This document shows positions 8,470 through 17,279 of a stretch of 33,510 nt of DNA, in pieces. Position 1 is the first letter of the stretch; each line of letters opens with the position of its first letter. The notes under the pieces are model-generated. The model saw only the letters and a program-made list of their open reading frames with translations. It had not been told where the DNA came from and searched no databases. Source of the DNA: Sulfolobales archaeon (GTDB lineage Archaea; Thermoproteota; Thermoprotei_A; Sulfolobales; AG1); assembly GCA_038881635.1 (NCBI GenBank), contig JAVZPJ010000012.1, forward strand, positions 1 to 33,510. Direction: 5' to 3'. The position numbers and the translations under genes were made by a program.

Positions 8470-9789
8470 CTATATCACTTTCATAATAAGTCTATTTCTG
8501 AACTTCCTATAGACAGCATATGATATAAGAAATCTCCCATACATATCTGTTATCTGAGTAGACCAGACTCCGTAGATCCCGAAGAATAATTGTAGGATCT
8601 GTGCTAGAAATGCTCTTAGAATGAGAACTGTGAATGAGCTTATGACCAGAGGAATCCACGTGCTACCCATACCCCTGATCACTCCATAAAGTGCTAGAGA
8701 TCCTCCGAAGCCTATCTCAGAAATAGCAGCCAGGATCAGATATGTTCTGACAAGACTCAAGATCTCTGGATCAATCTCGAGAAGAAATTCTAGAGCTAGA
8801 GATAGTGCTAATAGTATCACAGTTGCTATAGACATCCACGAGATCCCTATCTCAAGAGATTCTCTCATGAGATGATCTAGATCTCTTCTACTATTAGATC
8901 CAACGTGATAACCTACTCTAGCAGATGCAGCGATACTGATCGCGAAAACAGGGTTTATAATGAGATTCTCAATGCTAATCCCTATATTATGCGCAGCAAG
9001 AGCATTCAACCCGGATCTTGCTACAGCATTAATATATATATTATGCCCCACACTACTTACAAATCTCTCGAGAGACGCTGGAACACCTACTGCGAGAACC
9101 TTCAGAAGATATCGAGAAGGAGGTGCGATTCTTATCCTAGTAGGAGGTCTGAAGAAGAGATACACTATAAGACCAGCATACTGGGAAAGAGCTGATGCAA
9201 GACCTAGACCTTCGATTCCTTTGAATGGTGTTTCTATGAATCCTAAGGCTATTGATGGTATTAGAACAACGGCTATAGATGATGAGAGTATTGCCGAGTA
9301 GTTAGGAGGCCAAGGCTTTTCCAGAGCTCTATACAGTGTGGAGAGTACTGAAGATATCATGAGAGCTGGCACTGAGAGTAGTCTGAATGCGAGGTAAGTC
9401 TCAGCGATCATTCCAGCAGTCTTCTGACCTCCCGATAGAATTCCCACGTATAACTCAAGCCACAGAGGTTGAGTGACTATGATAAGTAGTGAGAGAGCTA
9501 GTGAGAAGAGCAAAGTCTCGCCAGAGATCCTCTCAATAGCTTCTCTATCTCCAGCTCCATATGCTTGTGATACTGCTACGAGCATTCCAGTCATGAATAT
9601 GGAGGATACAGCTCCTATGATGAAGAAGAAGTATGATGCAAGTCCTGTTCCTGCGAGAGCTTCAGCTCCTAGATAGTATGATGTGATCATGCTTACAAGA
9701 CTTACTATCGAATCAGGTATCATGCCGATGAGTATAGGTAGGGCAAGCCTCCATATCTCACCTCTGTCATCTCTACCCAGTCTATACAC
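8470..9789 (-). CDS. MATE-family multidrug/metabolite efflux transporter
   Basis: 439 residues with about twelve hydrophobic segments in two six-helix halves. The N-terminus (RGEIWRLALPILIGMIPDSI) and the segment GAEALAGTGLASYFFFI are typical of MATE (NorM/DinF) antiporters, as is the symmetric repeat beginning ALAAHNIGISIENL. Such proteins use a Na+ or H+ gradient to expel organic cations. The start is GTG at 9787-9789, with a GGTG site a few bases upstream; no ATG fits. It is read alone and divergently from the YjbQ gene. The substrate is unknown. Confidence 0.88.
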   Translation of the reverse strand: MYRLGRDDRGEIWRLALPILIGMIPDSIVSLVSMITSYYLGAEALAGTGLASYFFFIIGAVSSIFMTGMLVAVSQAYGAGDREAIERISGETLLFSLALSLLIIVTQPLWLELYVGILSGGQKTAGMIAETYLAFRLLSVPALMISSVLSTLYRALEKPWPPNYSAILSSSIAVVLIPSIALGFIETPFKGIEGLGLASALSQYAGLIVYLFFRPPTRIRIAPPSRYLLKVLAVGVPASLERFVSSVGHNIYINAVARSGLNALAAHNIGISIENLIINPVFAISIAASARVGYHVGSNSRRDLDHLMRESLEIGISWMSIATVILLALSLALEFLLEIDPEILSLVRTYLILAAISEIGFGGSLALYGVIRGMGSTWIPLVISSFTVLILRAFLAQILQLFFGIYGVWSTQITDMYGRFLISYAVYRKFRNRLIMKVI

Positions 9790-9903
9790 TCTAAAACACC
9801 TTACACTGAACCTGTATCTACATCACATGCACTGCATATGCTAGATATTCTTCTCATCTTAAAAATTGTGAGAATCTATCTAGCTCTTCTACTATTCTCT
9901 CGA

Positions 9904-9943
9904 TTTTTATAATACCCTAGATTCTAATCCTGAGTATGGTGAT
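9904..9943 (+). promoter_or_regulatory. Promoter and ribosome-binding site of the YjbQ gene
   Basis: TTTTTATAAT (9904-9913) is a TATA box about 26 bases before a likely transcript start near 9934. GGTGAT (9938-9943) lies 4 bases before the ATG at 9948 and supports that start. ATG at 9936 could be used on a leaderless transcript. Confidence 0.5.
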
Positions 9944-9947
9944 GCAC

Positions 9948-10358
9948 ATGAAGATCTATTCTGAGATGCTTAGTATCAGAACTAGCAAGCGTCTTCAGAT
10001 TATCAGAATAACAGAGAAGATTGAAGAGATCATTACCAGAAGTGGTGTGAAAGACGGTGTTTGCCTGATCTTCACACCTCATGCTACAGCAGCTGTTATA
10101 CTCAACGAGTACGAGCCTAGAATCGTGGAAGATTACATAAGATGGATCGTGGAAGTATTCAAACCTGGAGGTGGGTGGAAGCATGATGAGATCGATGATA
10201 ACGCTCATGCACATATAGCATCAAGCATAATAGGTTCTGGAAGATTCATTCCCGTGAGCGGGGGTTCTCTTGTGAGAGGTACCTGGCAGGAGGTTATGCT
10301 CGTAGAACTAGACGGTCCTAGAGATAGGAAGGTTTTCGTTCAGGTTTTGGGAGAGTAG
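9948..10358 (+). CDS. YjbQ/UPF0047 family protein
   Basis: A protein of about 136 residues matching the UPF0047 family from end to end: TSKRLQIIRITEKIEEI, then GVCLIFTPHATAAVILNE, the GGGWKHDEIDDNAHAHIASS segment with clustered His/Asp, and GTWQEVMLVELDGPRDRK near the end. The conserved histidines, glutamate and aspartates form a likely metal or phosphate site. The E. coli member YjbQ has weak thiamine-phosphate synthase activity; the physiological role in archaea is not settled. I prefer the start at 9948 because of the GGTGAT site and the family length; ATG at 9936 would add four residues. Its last 19 bases overlap the 3' end of the opposing antiporter gene. Confidence 0.9.
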   Translation: MKIYSEMLSIRTSKRLQIIRITEKIEEIITRSGVKDGVCLIFTPHATAAVILNEYEPRIVEDYIRWIVEVFKPGGGWKHDEIDDNAHAHIASSIIGSGRFIPVSGGSLVRGTWQEVMLVELDGPRDRKVFVQVLGE

Positions 10359-12064
10359 GAGAGAAGAATCTCTCTAACAGATCTTGCCAGAGGAATCAAA
10401 TTTCTTCTTATTATGTAGAGTAGATATGATAGAGCTAGGACTAGTAGGAGAACCTGATATAGCACGCTTAAAAGCTCTAAGCCTGAGATCTCTGATACGA
10501 GAGTCATTATTCTGATCTGAATTATTATTAGAAGTGCTAGAACTCCTATATCAAGCATAAACTCTGTTATTCTATAGTATGCAGAAACTCTGAGGTCTGT
10601 GATCTCTCTCCCGCTAAATCTTCTAGACATGTAGCGTATGAGCAGAACTCCTGAAGTCCAGAGAGCTAGGGTTAGCGCGAGAATATTTATGTATATTATA
10701 TGAATACCGGAATCTGCTATGATTGAAACTCCTCTCAGGATCTCGGTTAGAATTATTATAGCTACCACAGCTATTAGGAAATCTACTAGAACTCCTCCAA
10801 CTAGCTTCAGAGCTCTAGCTTCTCTGAGGATTTCTACAGGTGGCTTCAGCTCGCTTAACCTAGGTGGTATGATTCTTCTAATCTTCTCTCCTATGCTCTC
10901 TTGCTTCCTGATCATGATTCCTGAGATTAGTGATGATACGAAGAATATCATTACGGAAAGCCATAGGAAGATTTGTGGTATAAGACCTGTGGGAAGAATC
11001 TCTCTAGTTATTATTATACCTATCTCGCTTATAGAGATCATGTAAAGCCCTGTTCTAGCTACGTCTCCAGGACTATAGCCTAGAAACCATGCTGAGACGG
11101 TGAAGGCTGTGTATTTTATGCTCATAACGAGTAGAGGTATTAGAATTCCTAGAGCTACTATCTCGATGATGTATCCTACAGATCCTGAGATGTAGAGAGG
11201 TATGAATAAACCTGCTAGAGAGAAGTATATGAGAAGTCCTAGATCTCTTAAGACTGATAATCTCACAGCTAGAGGTCGAGGGTCTATAGATGATCCTATC
11301 GCAATACCAGCTAGAAATGCTCCGAAGAATATTGAGAGGCCTAGAACTATTGAGAGGTATGAGAAGATCATGACCATCGCCAGAGATAAGACTGCGAATA
11401 ATTCTATATCTATCCTTGCACTAGCTCTCTTAAAAACCCTGGATCCTATGTAGATTGATGCGAATGCTAGAAGCAATACCTTCCCGAAGAATATGAATGC
11501 ATCTAGCAGAGCTTCTGAAAGAGATGTTATTCGAAGTCCTCCTCCTGTGATCCCCATTAATATCGTTAAACCTGTTACAGCTATAAGATCTTCTGCAGCT
11601 GTTGTTGCTAGAATGAGTCTACGTAGAGATTCTGGAGCTCCTGCTACCTCTCCAAGAGCTTTGTAGAGTACTCCTGTTGACGTGTTCAATGTTATCAGAA
11701 ACAATAGTATGTGCTCTATAATACCTAGTCCTATGAGTGCACCTATTATACTCCATATATTCCATATTATTATCCCTGATACAAACTCTAATATCAATAC
11801 GTTTCTAAGCACAGATCTCAGTGTCTGTATATTGAACTCGCTACCTATCTCGAAACCCAGCAGTATAAGACCTAGCTGGCTTAGCAAGGTTATTGTAGGA
11901 TCTGTTGAAAGTTCTTCAGGATTCAAACCCGCGAGGTGGTAGAGGTAGTATGATAAAACTCCTCCTATTATAAATCCTAGGACTGATACAAAGCCAAGTC
12001 TTCTGAAGAGTGCTCCGAATAATACTGAGACTACTAGAAGAGGTAGTACATATGCTATATTCAC
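10340..12064 (-). CDS. CPA2-family cation/H+ antiporter (KefB/NapA-like membrane subunit)
   Basis: 574 residues, almost wholly hydrophobic. It shows the CPA2 plan: LGFVSVLGFIIGGVLSYY near the start, LGLILLGFEIG, an ATTAAEDLIAV segment with the acidic pair expected in the ion site, IFFGAFLAGIAIG, and roughly thirteen membrane segments by about residue 390. The last 150 residues hold three or four more membrane segments in place of the cytosolic TrkA-N domain found in Kef channels, which is less usual. Start is GTG at 12062-12064 with GAGGAG upstream. It follows the Trm10 gene by 33 bases on the same strand and may be read with it. Na+ or K+ exchange for H+ is inferred from family only. Confidence 0.87.
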   Translation of the reverse strand: MNIAYVLPLLVVSVLFGALFRRLGFVSVLGFIIGGVLSYYLYHLAGLNPEELSTDPTITLLSQLGLILLGFEIGSEFNIQTLRSVLRNVLILEFVSGIIIWNIWSIIGALIGLGIIEHILLFLITLNTSTGVLYKALGEVAGAPESLRRLILATTAAEDLIAVTGLTILMGITGGGLRITSLSEALLDAFIFFGKVLLLAFASIYIGSRVFKRASARIDIELFAVLSLAMVMIFSYLSIVLGLSIFFGAFLAGIAIGSSIDPRPLAVRLSVLRDLGLLIYFSLAGLFIPLYISGSVGYIIEIVALGILIPLLVMSIKYTAFTVSAWFLGYSPGDVARTGLYMISISEIGIIITREILPTGLIPQIFLWLSVMIFFVSSLISGIMIRKQESIGEKIRRIIPPRLSELKPPVEILREARALKLVGGVLVDFLIAVVAIIILTEILRGVSIIADSGIHIIYINILALTLALWTSGVLLIRYMSRRFSGREITDLRVSAYYRITEFMLDIGVLALLIIIQIRIMTLVSEISGLELLSVLYQVLLLVLALSYLLYIIRRNLIPLARSVREILLSYSPKT

Positions 12065-12097
12065 TGTAGACTCCTCTACTATATGAAAACTATCCGC

Positions 12098-12814
12098 TTA
12101 AATCCAGAGATCTCTTGGTATTCGTGCTCTATAGAGAGCTCTTCTATAGAGATCAGGGTCTATTTTGAGGAATGTCTGAAGTTCCTCATATATTCTCGCG
12201 ATATCATCTCTACATCTTATACTCTTCCTATGTTTATTCAACTCTACTAGAACTCTTGCGAGAACATCTCTTTTAGATTGAGTCTCTCTAATAGCTCTCT
12301 CAATATCATTATACATGAGTGTTCTGAGTATAATCTCTATAACTGAGTTGATCTCTGAAGGAACTCCTACTATAGATCCTCTTAAGCTTATTCTTCTAGA
12401 ATCAGCCCATGGAAGATCTAGTTCGATGAGAGTTGTAGTAGCTCTCTTCCTAGGAGGCTTATCAACTATACCTCCTATAATCACAGAATCATAGTATAAA
12501 AGCTCTTCAGGAGTTAGATCTCTTCTCGCGTAAGGATCTAGGAACAAGGGTTTTGAAGATCCTATTAGAGCTAGAATGTGTTCAAGAGATGTATTGAAAA
12601 TCCTAATCCTACTACTCTTCAGAATTCTCTCCACAAGAAAATCGTTTAAACCTTTAAACCTGTAGACCATTATAAGATCTCTATCACAATATTTTCTAAG
12701 AATACCCTGGCCTATCATAATCTGTTTGAGAAGGCTTTTCAACTCATCAAGTCTGTGATAGTATATCATATCACCATCTATTATAATCGAAGGGCACAAG
12801 ATCTTTGAGAACAT
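12098..12814 (-). CDS. Archaeal Trm10 tRNA (position 9) N1-methyltransferase, SPOUT fold
   Basis: 238 residues. The block LFLDPYARRDLTPEELLYYDSVIIGGIVDK and the following LRGSIVGVPSEINSVIEIIL agree closely with the Trm10 core I recall from Sulfolobus (IGGIVDKG, LRGSIIGVPDEINKILEIIL). Trm10 uses S-adenosylmethionine to methylate N1 of purine 9 in tRNA: m1A in Sulfolobus, m1G and m1A in Thermococcus. The protein begins about where the SPOUT domain begins, so it lacks the N-terminal 50 to 80 residues of its better-known relatives. ATG at 12814 follows the stop of the radical SAM gene by 8 bases, so the two form an operon. Methylated base preference (A or G) is not known. Confidence 0.87.
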   Translation of the reverse strand: MFSKILCPSIIIDGDMIYYHRLDELKSLLKQIMIGQGILRKYCDRDLIMVYRFKGLNDFLVERILKSSRIRIFNTSLEHILALIGSSKPLFLDPYARRDLTPEELLYYDSVIIGGIVDKPPRKRATTTLIELDLPWADSRRISLRGSIVGVPSEINSVIEIILRTLMYNDIERAIRETQSKRDVLARVLVELNKHRKSIRCRDDIARIYEELQTFLKIDPDLYRRALYRARIPRDLWI

Positions 12815-12822
12815 ACTCCTAT

Positions 12823-13899
12823 CTATAGCTCGTATACATTCTCTATAAGATTTTCACGAGATACATTTCCAAGCACTAGAGGCATTCTCTCAACGAGTTT
12901 TACTCTGCATATCTTCTTAAGCTCTTTAACTCTATCTCTATTAATATCTGGATGCACGTAGTATACTCCATCTCTATAGTAGTACTCGTATCCGCTCAGG
13001 ATCTTCTCAACAACTCTAGATCTAGATCCGCATGAGATCTCGATCCATGATAGAATACCATCTTCACCTATCTTCTGATGAGGAAGCGCGACCCTCATAG
13101 CAATTCTTCTATATCTTCTCATAGTCTGAATAGCGTCTTTAAGTTTCGAAGAGCAGAAATGCACTCTTATTCTCAACCCTTGATCTCTAGCCCATCTAAG
13201 TATCTTATAAGCAGTCTCTCTACTACCCTCAACAGAGATCCCATCACTAGAAATTCTAAAACCTCTGAACATGAGAGCTTCTTTATTCCTCTCAGAAACC
13301 TCAAGCTCGTTCAGATTTATGAATTCTGCTCCGATGCTCTCTAGATATAGTATGAGATCTCTGATCCTATCCTCATCACCAGGGATCACAGGGATCTCAG
13401 CTCCCACACTCATGCTAGTCTCTCTAACAGCTGTTCTAATCCTCTCAAGATATCTTCTATCTACAGGATGAAATCTTATCTCATCAAGACCTGCTCTCTC
13501 AAGAATCTTCAGACTCCCAAGATCCGCATACCTGCCTGAGGTGTAGAGATGTATATGAAATCTCTCTCCAAAACTCTCCTTAAGCCTTCTAATAATATAG
13601 CTAGTCTTATCAATAACAATCAGAGGATCTCCACCTGTTATAGAAGCACCTCTACCTCCTACAATCTCTATATAAGAGATCACATCCTCCAGATCTTCCA
13701 CTCTCTCCTCATCAACATAAATAGAATCCCAACCCATTCTACCAACCGATATAGGACAGTAGAAACAATTATCATGACACACACCGGTTATAAAGATAAC
13801 AGTTTTATCACCCTCTACACAGAGCTCGCAACCTATCGGATACCCTGAAACCCATTCTCTGTATAGATCCCTTCCTTCTATTCTTATCCTGCCCATCAC
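12823..13899 (-). CDS. Radical SAM protein related to pyruvate formate-lyase activating enzyme (COG2108-like)
   Basis: 358 residues. The radical SAM motif CHDNCFYC sits at about residues 39-46, preceded by CELCVEG and VIFITG, and followed by the SAM-binding GGDP motif in ITGGDPLIV near residue 100. This layout (extra CxxC before the motif, then a C-terminal RVHFCSSKLKD segment with another cysteine) fits an archaeal family of unknown reaction, distantly like PFL-activating enzyme. A TATA-like AATTTAAG (13918-13925) lies about 22 bases before the start. GTG at 13899 overlaps its own GAGGTG, so ATG at 13896 on a near-leaderless transcript is also possible. It precedes Trm10 in one operon, so a tRNA-related substrate is a reasonable guess. 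Confidence 0.82.
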   Translation of the reverse strand: MMGRIRIEGRDLYREWVSGYPIGCELCVEGDKTVIFITGVCHDNCFYCPISVGRMGWDSIYVDEERVEDLEDVISYIEIVGGRGASITGGDPLIVIDKTSYIIRRLKESFGERFHIHLYTSGRYADLGSLKILERAGLDEIRFHPVDRRYLERIRTAVRETSMSVGAEIPVIPGDEDRIRDLILYLESIGAEFINLNELEVSERNKEALMFRGFRISSDGISVEGSRETAYKILRWARDQGLRIRVHFCSSKLKDAIQTMRRYRRIAMRVALPHQKIGEDGILSWIEISCGSRSRVVEKILSGYEYYYRDGVYYVHPDINRDRVKELKKICRVKLVERMPLVLGNVSRENLIENVYEL

Positions 13900-14119
13900 C
13901 TCTACCTATGCCTCTGATGCTTAAATTCTTACGAGCAGTCTTAATAGCTGTTCTCTGAAGAAACCGAAATATTATGCAGAGATGCGAGGTAAAAAGATCC
14001 GATATAATGACTAGGGTTTAGAGATAAAACCGTTGAATGCAAAACATGGTAAAAATCCTAGGAGGCTGAGATAGGCATAGAGATTTGTCTGAGATCTAGA
14101 GTTATGAGAGTTGCGAGCT

Positions 14120-14836
14120 CTAGTCACATACATAGGAAGATGCTCTCCTTCTAAAAACAGGTTCTTCTCTGCATAGACGATCTATAACATTCTCTACAGG
14201 TTCTCCGTAGAGTATTCTTCTCTTGATAAAAACACCTGTTCTCCCATGTTCATCTCTTCTCGTGAGTGCTCTCACTCTGTCTAGCACTGTTTCTATTGAT
14301 ATGCCCAGGATTCTTGCTACCTCTGACTCGTATCCTATGATAGATCTCTCTATATGACCTTTCTCAGTAGGTATTATGAGCATGAGTCTTTTATCAACTC
14401 CTGGAACTCTCTCATTTCTGAGTAAACCTCTGAGATCTAGAACTCCTCCGAATCTGTAGAACTCTGCTTCAACGAGACCTAGTCTTCCTAGAGATGTTGA
14501 TATGACAATACTCTCCTGAGAATCTAGGTAGAAGTATATTTTAGGTGTGTGAGAAGGTGTTGCCATTATTATCTCAGCATGACTATATCCTCCCAGCTCT
14601 TCTATAGCTGCTGAGAGTAGTGCTGGATTTACCATGTCTAGTATAACTATATCTATGTCGCTATATCTGTTCACATCTCCTCTGGCAACAGATCCGTGAA
14701 CGAATCCTTTTAAACTTTTTCTCTCTAGATGAGATAGTATTCTAACGCTCTTCTCCCTGAGATCCTTGAGTATTCTCATATGTTCTTCTGAGTATAAAAC
14801 CTCTCGAAATTCTCCTGCTGGAGCTATCTTACTCAT
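14120..14836 (-). CDS. Minimal nucleotidyltransferase-domain protein (archaeal, COG2413-like)
   Basis: 238 residues with the polymerase-beta nucleotidyltransferase signature GFVHGSVARGDVNRYSDIDIVILD (GS, then DxD two-metal aspartates) near residues 43-66. The C-terminal third, from IPTEKGHIERSIIGYESEVA through RRDEHGRTGVFIKRR, looks like a nucleic-acid-binding helix-turn-helix region and is conserved in archaeal relatives as I recall them. Members could add nucleotides to RNA or to a protein. No substrate is known. It starts 16 bases after the stop of the coiled-coil gene on the same strand, so both should be made together. This is not a typical short MNT/HEPN toxin-antitoxin pair, since the partner is not HEPN-like. 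Confidence 0.75.
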   Translation of the reverse strand: MSKIAPAGEFREVLYSEEHMRILKDLREKSVRILSHLERKSLKGFVHGSVARGDVNRYSDIDIVILDMVNPALLSAAIEELGGYSHAEIIMATPSHTPKIYFYLDSQESIVISTSLGRLGLVEAEFYRFGGVLDLRGLLRNERVPGVDKRLMLIIPTEKGHIERSIIGYESEVARILGISIETVLDRVRALTRRDEHGRTGVFIKRRILYGEPVENVIDRLCREEPVFRRRASSYVCD

Positions 14837-14852
14837 ATAGCCTCCGATAAAT

Positions 14853-15593
14853 CTATTCTTCTACTAAGATCCATTTTCTCTCTATAGTGCTATAAGCTAT
14901 CAAACCATCCTTCTTAAGTCTCTCGAAGAGCTTGTACTCATCTCTAGAAAGAGCTTTTCTAATAGCCTCCTCACTATCTTCTTTAATATTTTCAATTTTT
15001 CTCATGAATTCACTCCAGAAATCCGGGTCTACTGCTACTCTCTCGCTAGATAGCTTTATAATCTTCGCACCATCGCTCTCAAGTCTTCTGAAGAAGCTGT
15101 CTCTATCTCTGATCTTTGATACTACTGATGATTCGAATATTATCTTCTGATCTTTTAGAACTTCTATGGCGGTCTTCTTATGAGGCTCTTCGCGGGCTTC
15201 GGTCTTCTCTCTTCTCTGAACACCTCTACCACTCTGATAGATCGAGTCTATCAATCTTCTCAGCTCATTATATCGATTATCAAGATCGTTATATCTATCA
15301 CTCAAACCATCAATCATATCACGAAGCTCGCTAATTCTCTGAGCAAGTTCATCAACTTTAGAAGTATACCTGTTCACGAGATCCATAAGCTTTCTCTCAA
15401 GTCTTACTAGATCCTCGGAAGGCTTCTCAATCGATGTGGTTCTCTCAAGATGAGATTGAATCAAAGAGATTATGTATTCTTCAACAGATTTGAAATTCTC
15501 GCTATAAGCTCTCTGAACAAGCTCTCTATAGAGAGCTTCTGAAATACTTAATCTAATCTCTCTCTCAGATTTTTTCAAATGCTTCTCACTCAT
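14853..15593 (-). CDS. Hypothetical protein: N-terminal ribbon-helix-helix-like segment, coiled coil, C-terminal winged-helix-like tail
   Basis: 246 residues of unknown function. Residues 10-48 (EIRLSISEALYRELVQRAYS, then VEEYIISLIQSHLE) have the strand-helix-helix rhythm of ribbon-helix-helix DNA-binding proteins. Residues 60-115 are a strong heptad-bearing coiled coil (LERKLMDLVNRY, ELRDMIDGLSDRYNDLDNRY), followed by a charged linker rich in Arg, Glu and Lys. The last 100 residues are helical and end in KLFERLKKDGLIAYSTIERK, like a winged helix. It is the first gene of a pair with the nucleotidyltransferase. A DNA-bound dimer is my inference. Segregation, transcription control or scaffolding of the enzyme are all possible. 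Confidence 0.7.
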   Translation of the reverse strand: MSEKHLKKSEREIRLSISEALYRELVQRAYSENFKSVEEYIISLIQSHLERTTSIEKPSEDLVRLERKLMDLVNRYTSKVDELAQRISELRDMIDGLSDRYNDLDNRYNELRRLIDSIYQSGRGVQRREKTEAREEPHKKTAIEVLKDQKIIFESSVVSKIRDRDSFFRRLESDGAKIIKLSSERVAVDPDFWSEFMRKIENIKEDSEEAIRKALSRDEYKLFERLKKDGLIAYSTIERKWILVEE

Positions 15594-15781
15594 CTTTCTA
15601 CCTCTTCTTCTATCTCTTCTCCTTCATTCTTCTCCAGATGCTTGTCCTCCGTCTACCCCACCATCTCTCATAATCTTTTTCAAATACCTTCTCTGGTTTT
15701 ATATTCTTTGTAAGGGTTAATATCTCTTAACCATAGCTGGTGGAAGTATGTAGTGAACCTTCCACAGGCCTGAGTATCTGA

Positions 15782-16945
15782 TCATGGTTTGAAAGAGTTT
15801 TCTATAGCTTCAACAACTCTACCAATGCTGATCTCAAACCCTAGATCTCTTAGAGCTCTGGCTAGTGATGCATATGTTATCAGAAGATGTGATCTAGAGG
15901 CTTGCACACCCATATGACCTATTCTAAGAACTTTATTCTGAAGCTTTCCCCAGCTTCCTGCGATCATGATCCCATATCTCTTCCACATGATCTCTCTAAG
16001 TCTTCTCTCGTCAAAACCTTCAGCTATGAATGCTGTGACCGTGGGAGAGGAGTGTTCTATAGAAATAGGATACGGCTTTAGATTCAAAACTTCAAGAGCA
16101 GACCATGAAGCTTTTCTAGCGTTCTCATGCCTCTTATAAGTGTTCTCAACACCTTCCTCGAATATCATTTTCAGAGATTCTTCTAATGCATATACAAGCA
16201 CATCACTCATCGTGTAGGGGAATATACTCTGCTCATCTAGCATCTCTCTCCAGAGTCTAAGATTGAGGTAGTAGCCTGAATATCTTACCTCGTTAATTCG
16301 ATCCCAAGCTCTTCTACTTATAGCTATTATAGTAAGTCCTGGTGGTGTGTTTAAAACTTTTTGAGATCCTCCGATCAGAATATCTATAGAGTTTCCTTCA
16401 AAATCAACAGGTACTCCTCCTATGCTGGATACCGCGTCAACTATCAAGAGAAGACCATGATCTCTTACAACTCTAGCCACACCCCTCAGATCATTTAAAA
16501 GAGCTGAGGGTGTGTCGCAGTGAACTAGTGTCACAGCTATAGCATCTTTATTCTTCTCAAGAGCTCTATCAAGATCCTCTAGATCCACACTCTTCCTCCA
16601 CTCATCTCCAGCCACGTAAACAGGCTTCCCACCATATGATCTAACAAGATCTCCAAAACCCTCTCCAAAAACACCATTGGCTATAACCATGATCTTATCA
16701 CCAGGCTTAACAGTATTCGCTATAGCAGCCTCCAGACCTAGCATTGCTTCTCCACTCATGATATATAGTGAGGAAGATCTTACTCCTAGAAGTCTTCCCA
16801 GCATATCTCTCACTCTATTATAAACATCTATAAACTCGGGATCTAGATCGGGATTTGTAGTCTCTCTGAGAAGAGCTCTTCTAATTCTCTCAGGTATCTC
16901 CGTAGGACCTGGAGTCATGATAAGTCTATCAGTATAGAAAGACAT
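15782..16945 (-). CDS. Class V aminotransferase, alanine-glyoxylate/serine-pyruvate type
   Basis: 387 residues. The start MTPGPTEIPERIRRAL is diagnostic of alanine-glyoxylate and serine-glyoxylate aminotransferases; the PLP lysine is in ILIGGSQKVLNTPPG, the cofactor aspartate in LLIVDAVSSIGG, and the late arginine of the substrate site is in LRIGHMG. The enzyme moves amino groups between small amino acids and glyoxylate or pyruvate in the cytoplasm. In crenarchaea it could serve glycine or serine synthesis. ATG at 16945, full family length. It is read alone; the gene-poor stretch starting upstream marks a change in base composition. Confidence 0.9.
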   Translation of the reverse strand: MSFYTDRLIMTPGPTEIPERIRRALLRETTNPDLDPEFIDVYNRVRDMLGRLLGVRSSSLYIMSGEAMLGLEAAIANTVKPGDKIMVIANGVFGEGFGDLVRSYGGKPVYVAGDEWRKSVDLEDLDRALEKNKDAIAVTLVHCDTPSALLNDLRGVARVVRDHGLLLIVDAVSSIGGVPVDFEGNSIDILIGGSQKVLNTPPGLTIIAISRRAWDRINEVRYSGYYLNLRLWREMLDEQSIFPYTMSDVLVYALEESLKMIFEEGVENTYKRHENARKASWSALEVLNLKPYPISIEHSSPTVTAFIAEGFDERRLREIMWKRYGIMIAGSWGKLQNKVLRIGHMGVQASRSHLLITYASLARALRDLGFEISIGRVVEAIENSFKP

Positions 16946-17115
16946 TAAACCCCCTACAACCTAATTTATCTGAGGATACTAAAATACTAGACCATCCCCA
17001 GGTTGCCTAGCCCTTGATCTTCCAGCAACCTGAGTTATCTCCAGAAACTTCAGATCCAGTCCAAGCACTAGTTAAAAACACAAGCCACAAAGAGTAAGCA
17101 CATCTGCTGAACAAG

Positions 17116-17129
17116 GTGTCTATAGACAC
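17116..17129. repeat. Perfect 14-bp palindrome directly before a direct repeat copy
   Basis: GTGTCTATAGACAC reads the same on both strands, and its last base is the first base of the repeat unit CGATCAAGCCAGCTGA. A palindrome next to a repeat could be a protein-binding site or an element end. No known site is recognised. Confidence 0.6.
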
Positions 17130-17263
17130 GATCAAGCCAGCTGAATAGCCGAGATAACCCCAATAACATCTGCCTTCAATCTTAAGAGAGTTATGCTCTG
17201 ACGAAAAACAGTGAGAGAAGCCAGTTGCGTTGCAAAGCGTACACTGCCGAAAGCAAGCCTGTG

Positions 17264-17279
17264 CGATCGAGCCAGCTGA
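17264..17279 (+). repeat. Direct repeat copy CGATCGAGCCAGCTGA (other copy at 17129-17144)
   Basis: The two 16-base units match at 15 positions and are 135 bases apart. This copy is not preceded by a palindrome; it follows GTG. Meaning unknown. Confidence 0.5.

Noticed and set aside
13900-14119. Possible C/D box sRNA between the radical SAM and nucleotidyltransferase genes
   Set aside because: A CTGA box is present but no proper RUGAUGA box at the right distance.
14120-15593. HEPN-MNT toxin-antitoxin system
   Set aside because: The partner has no HEPN RxxxxH motif, is much larger, and the nucleotidyltransferase is longer than MNT antitoxins.
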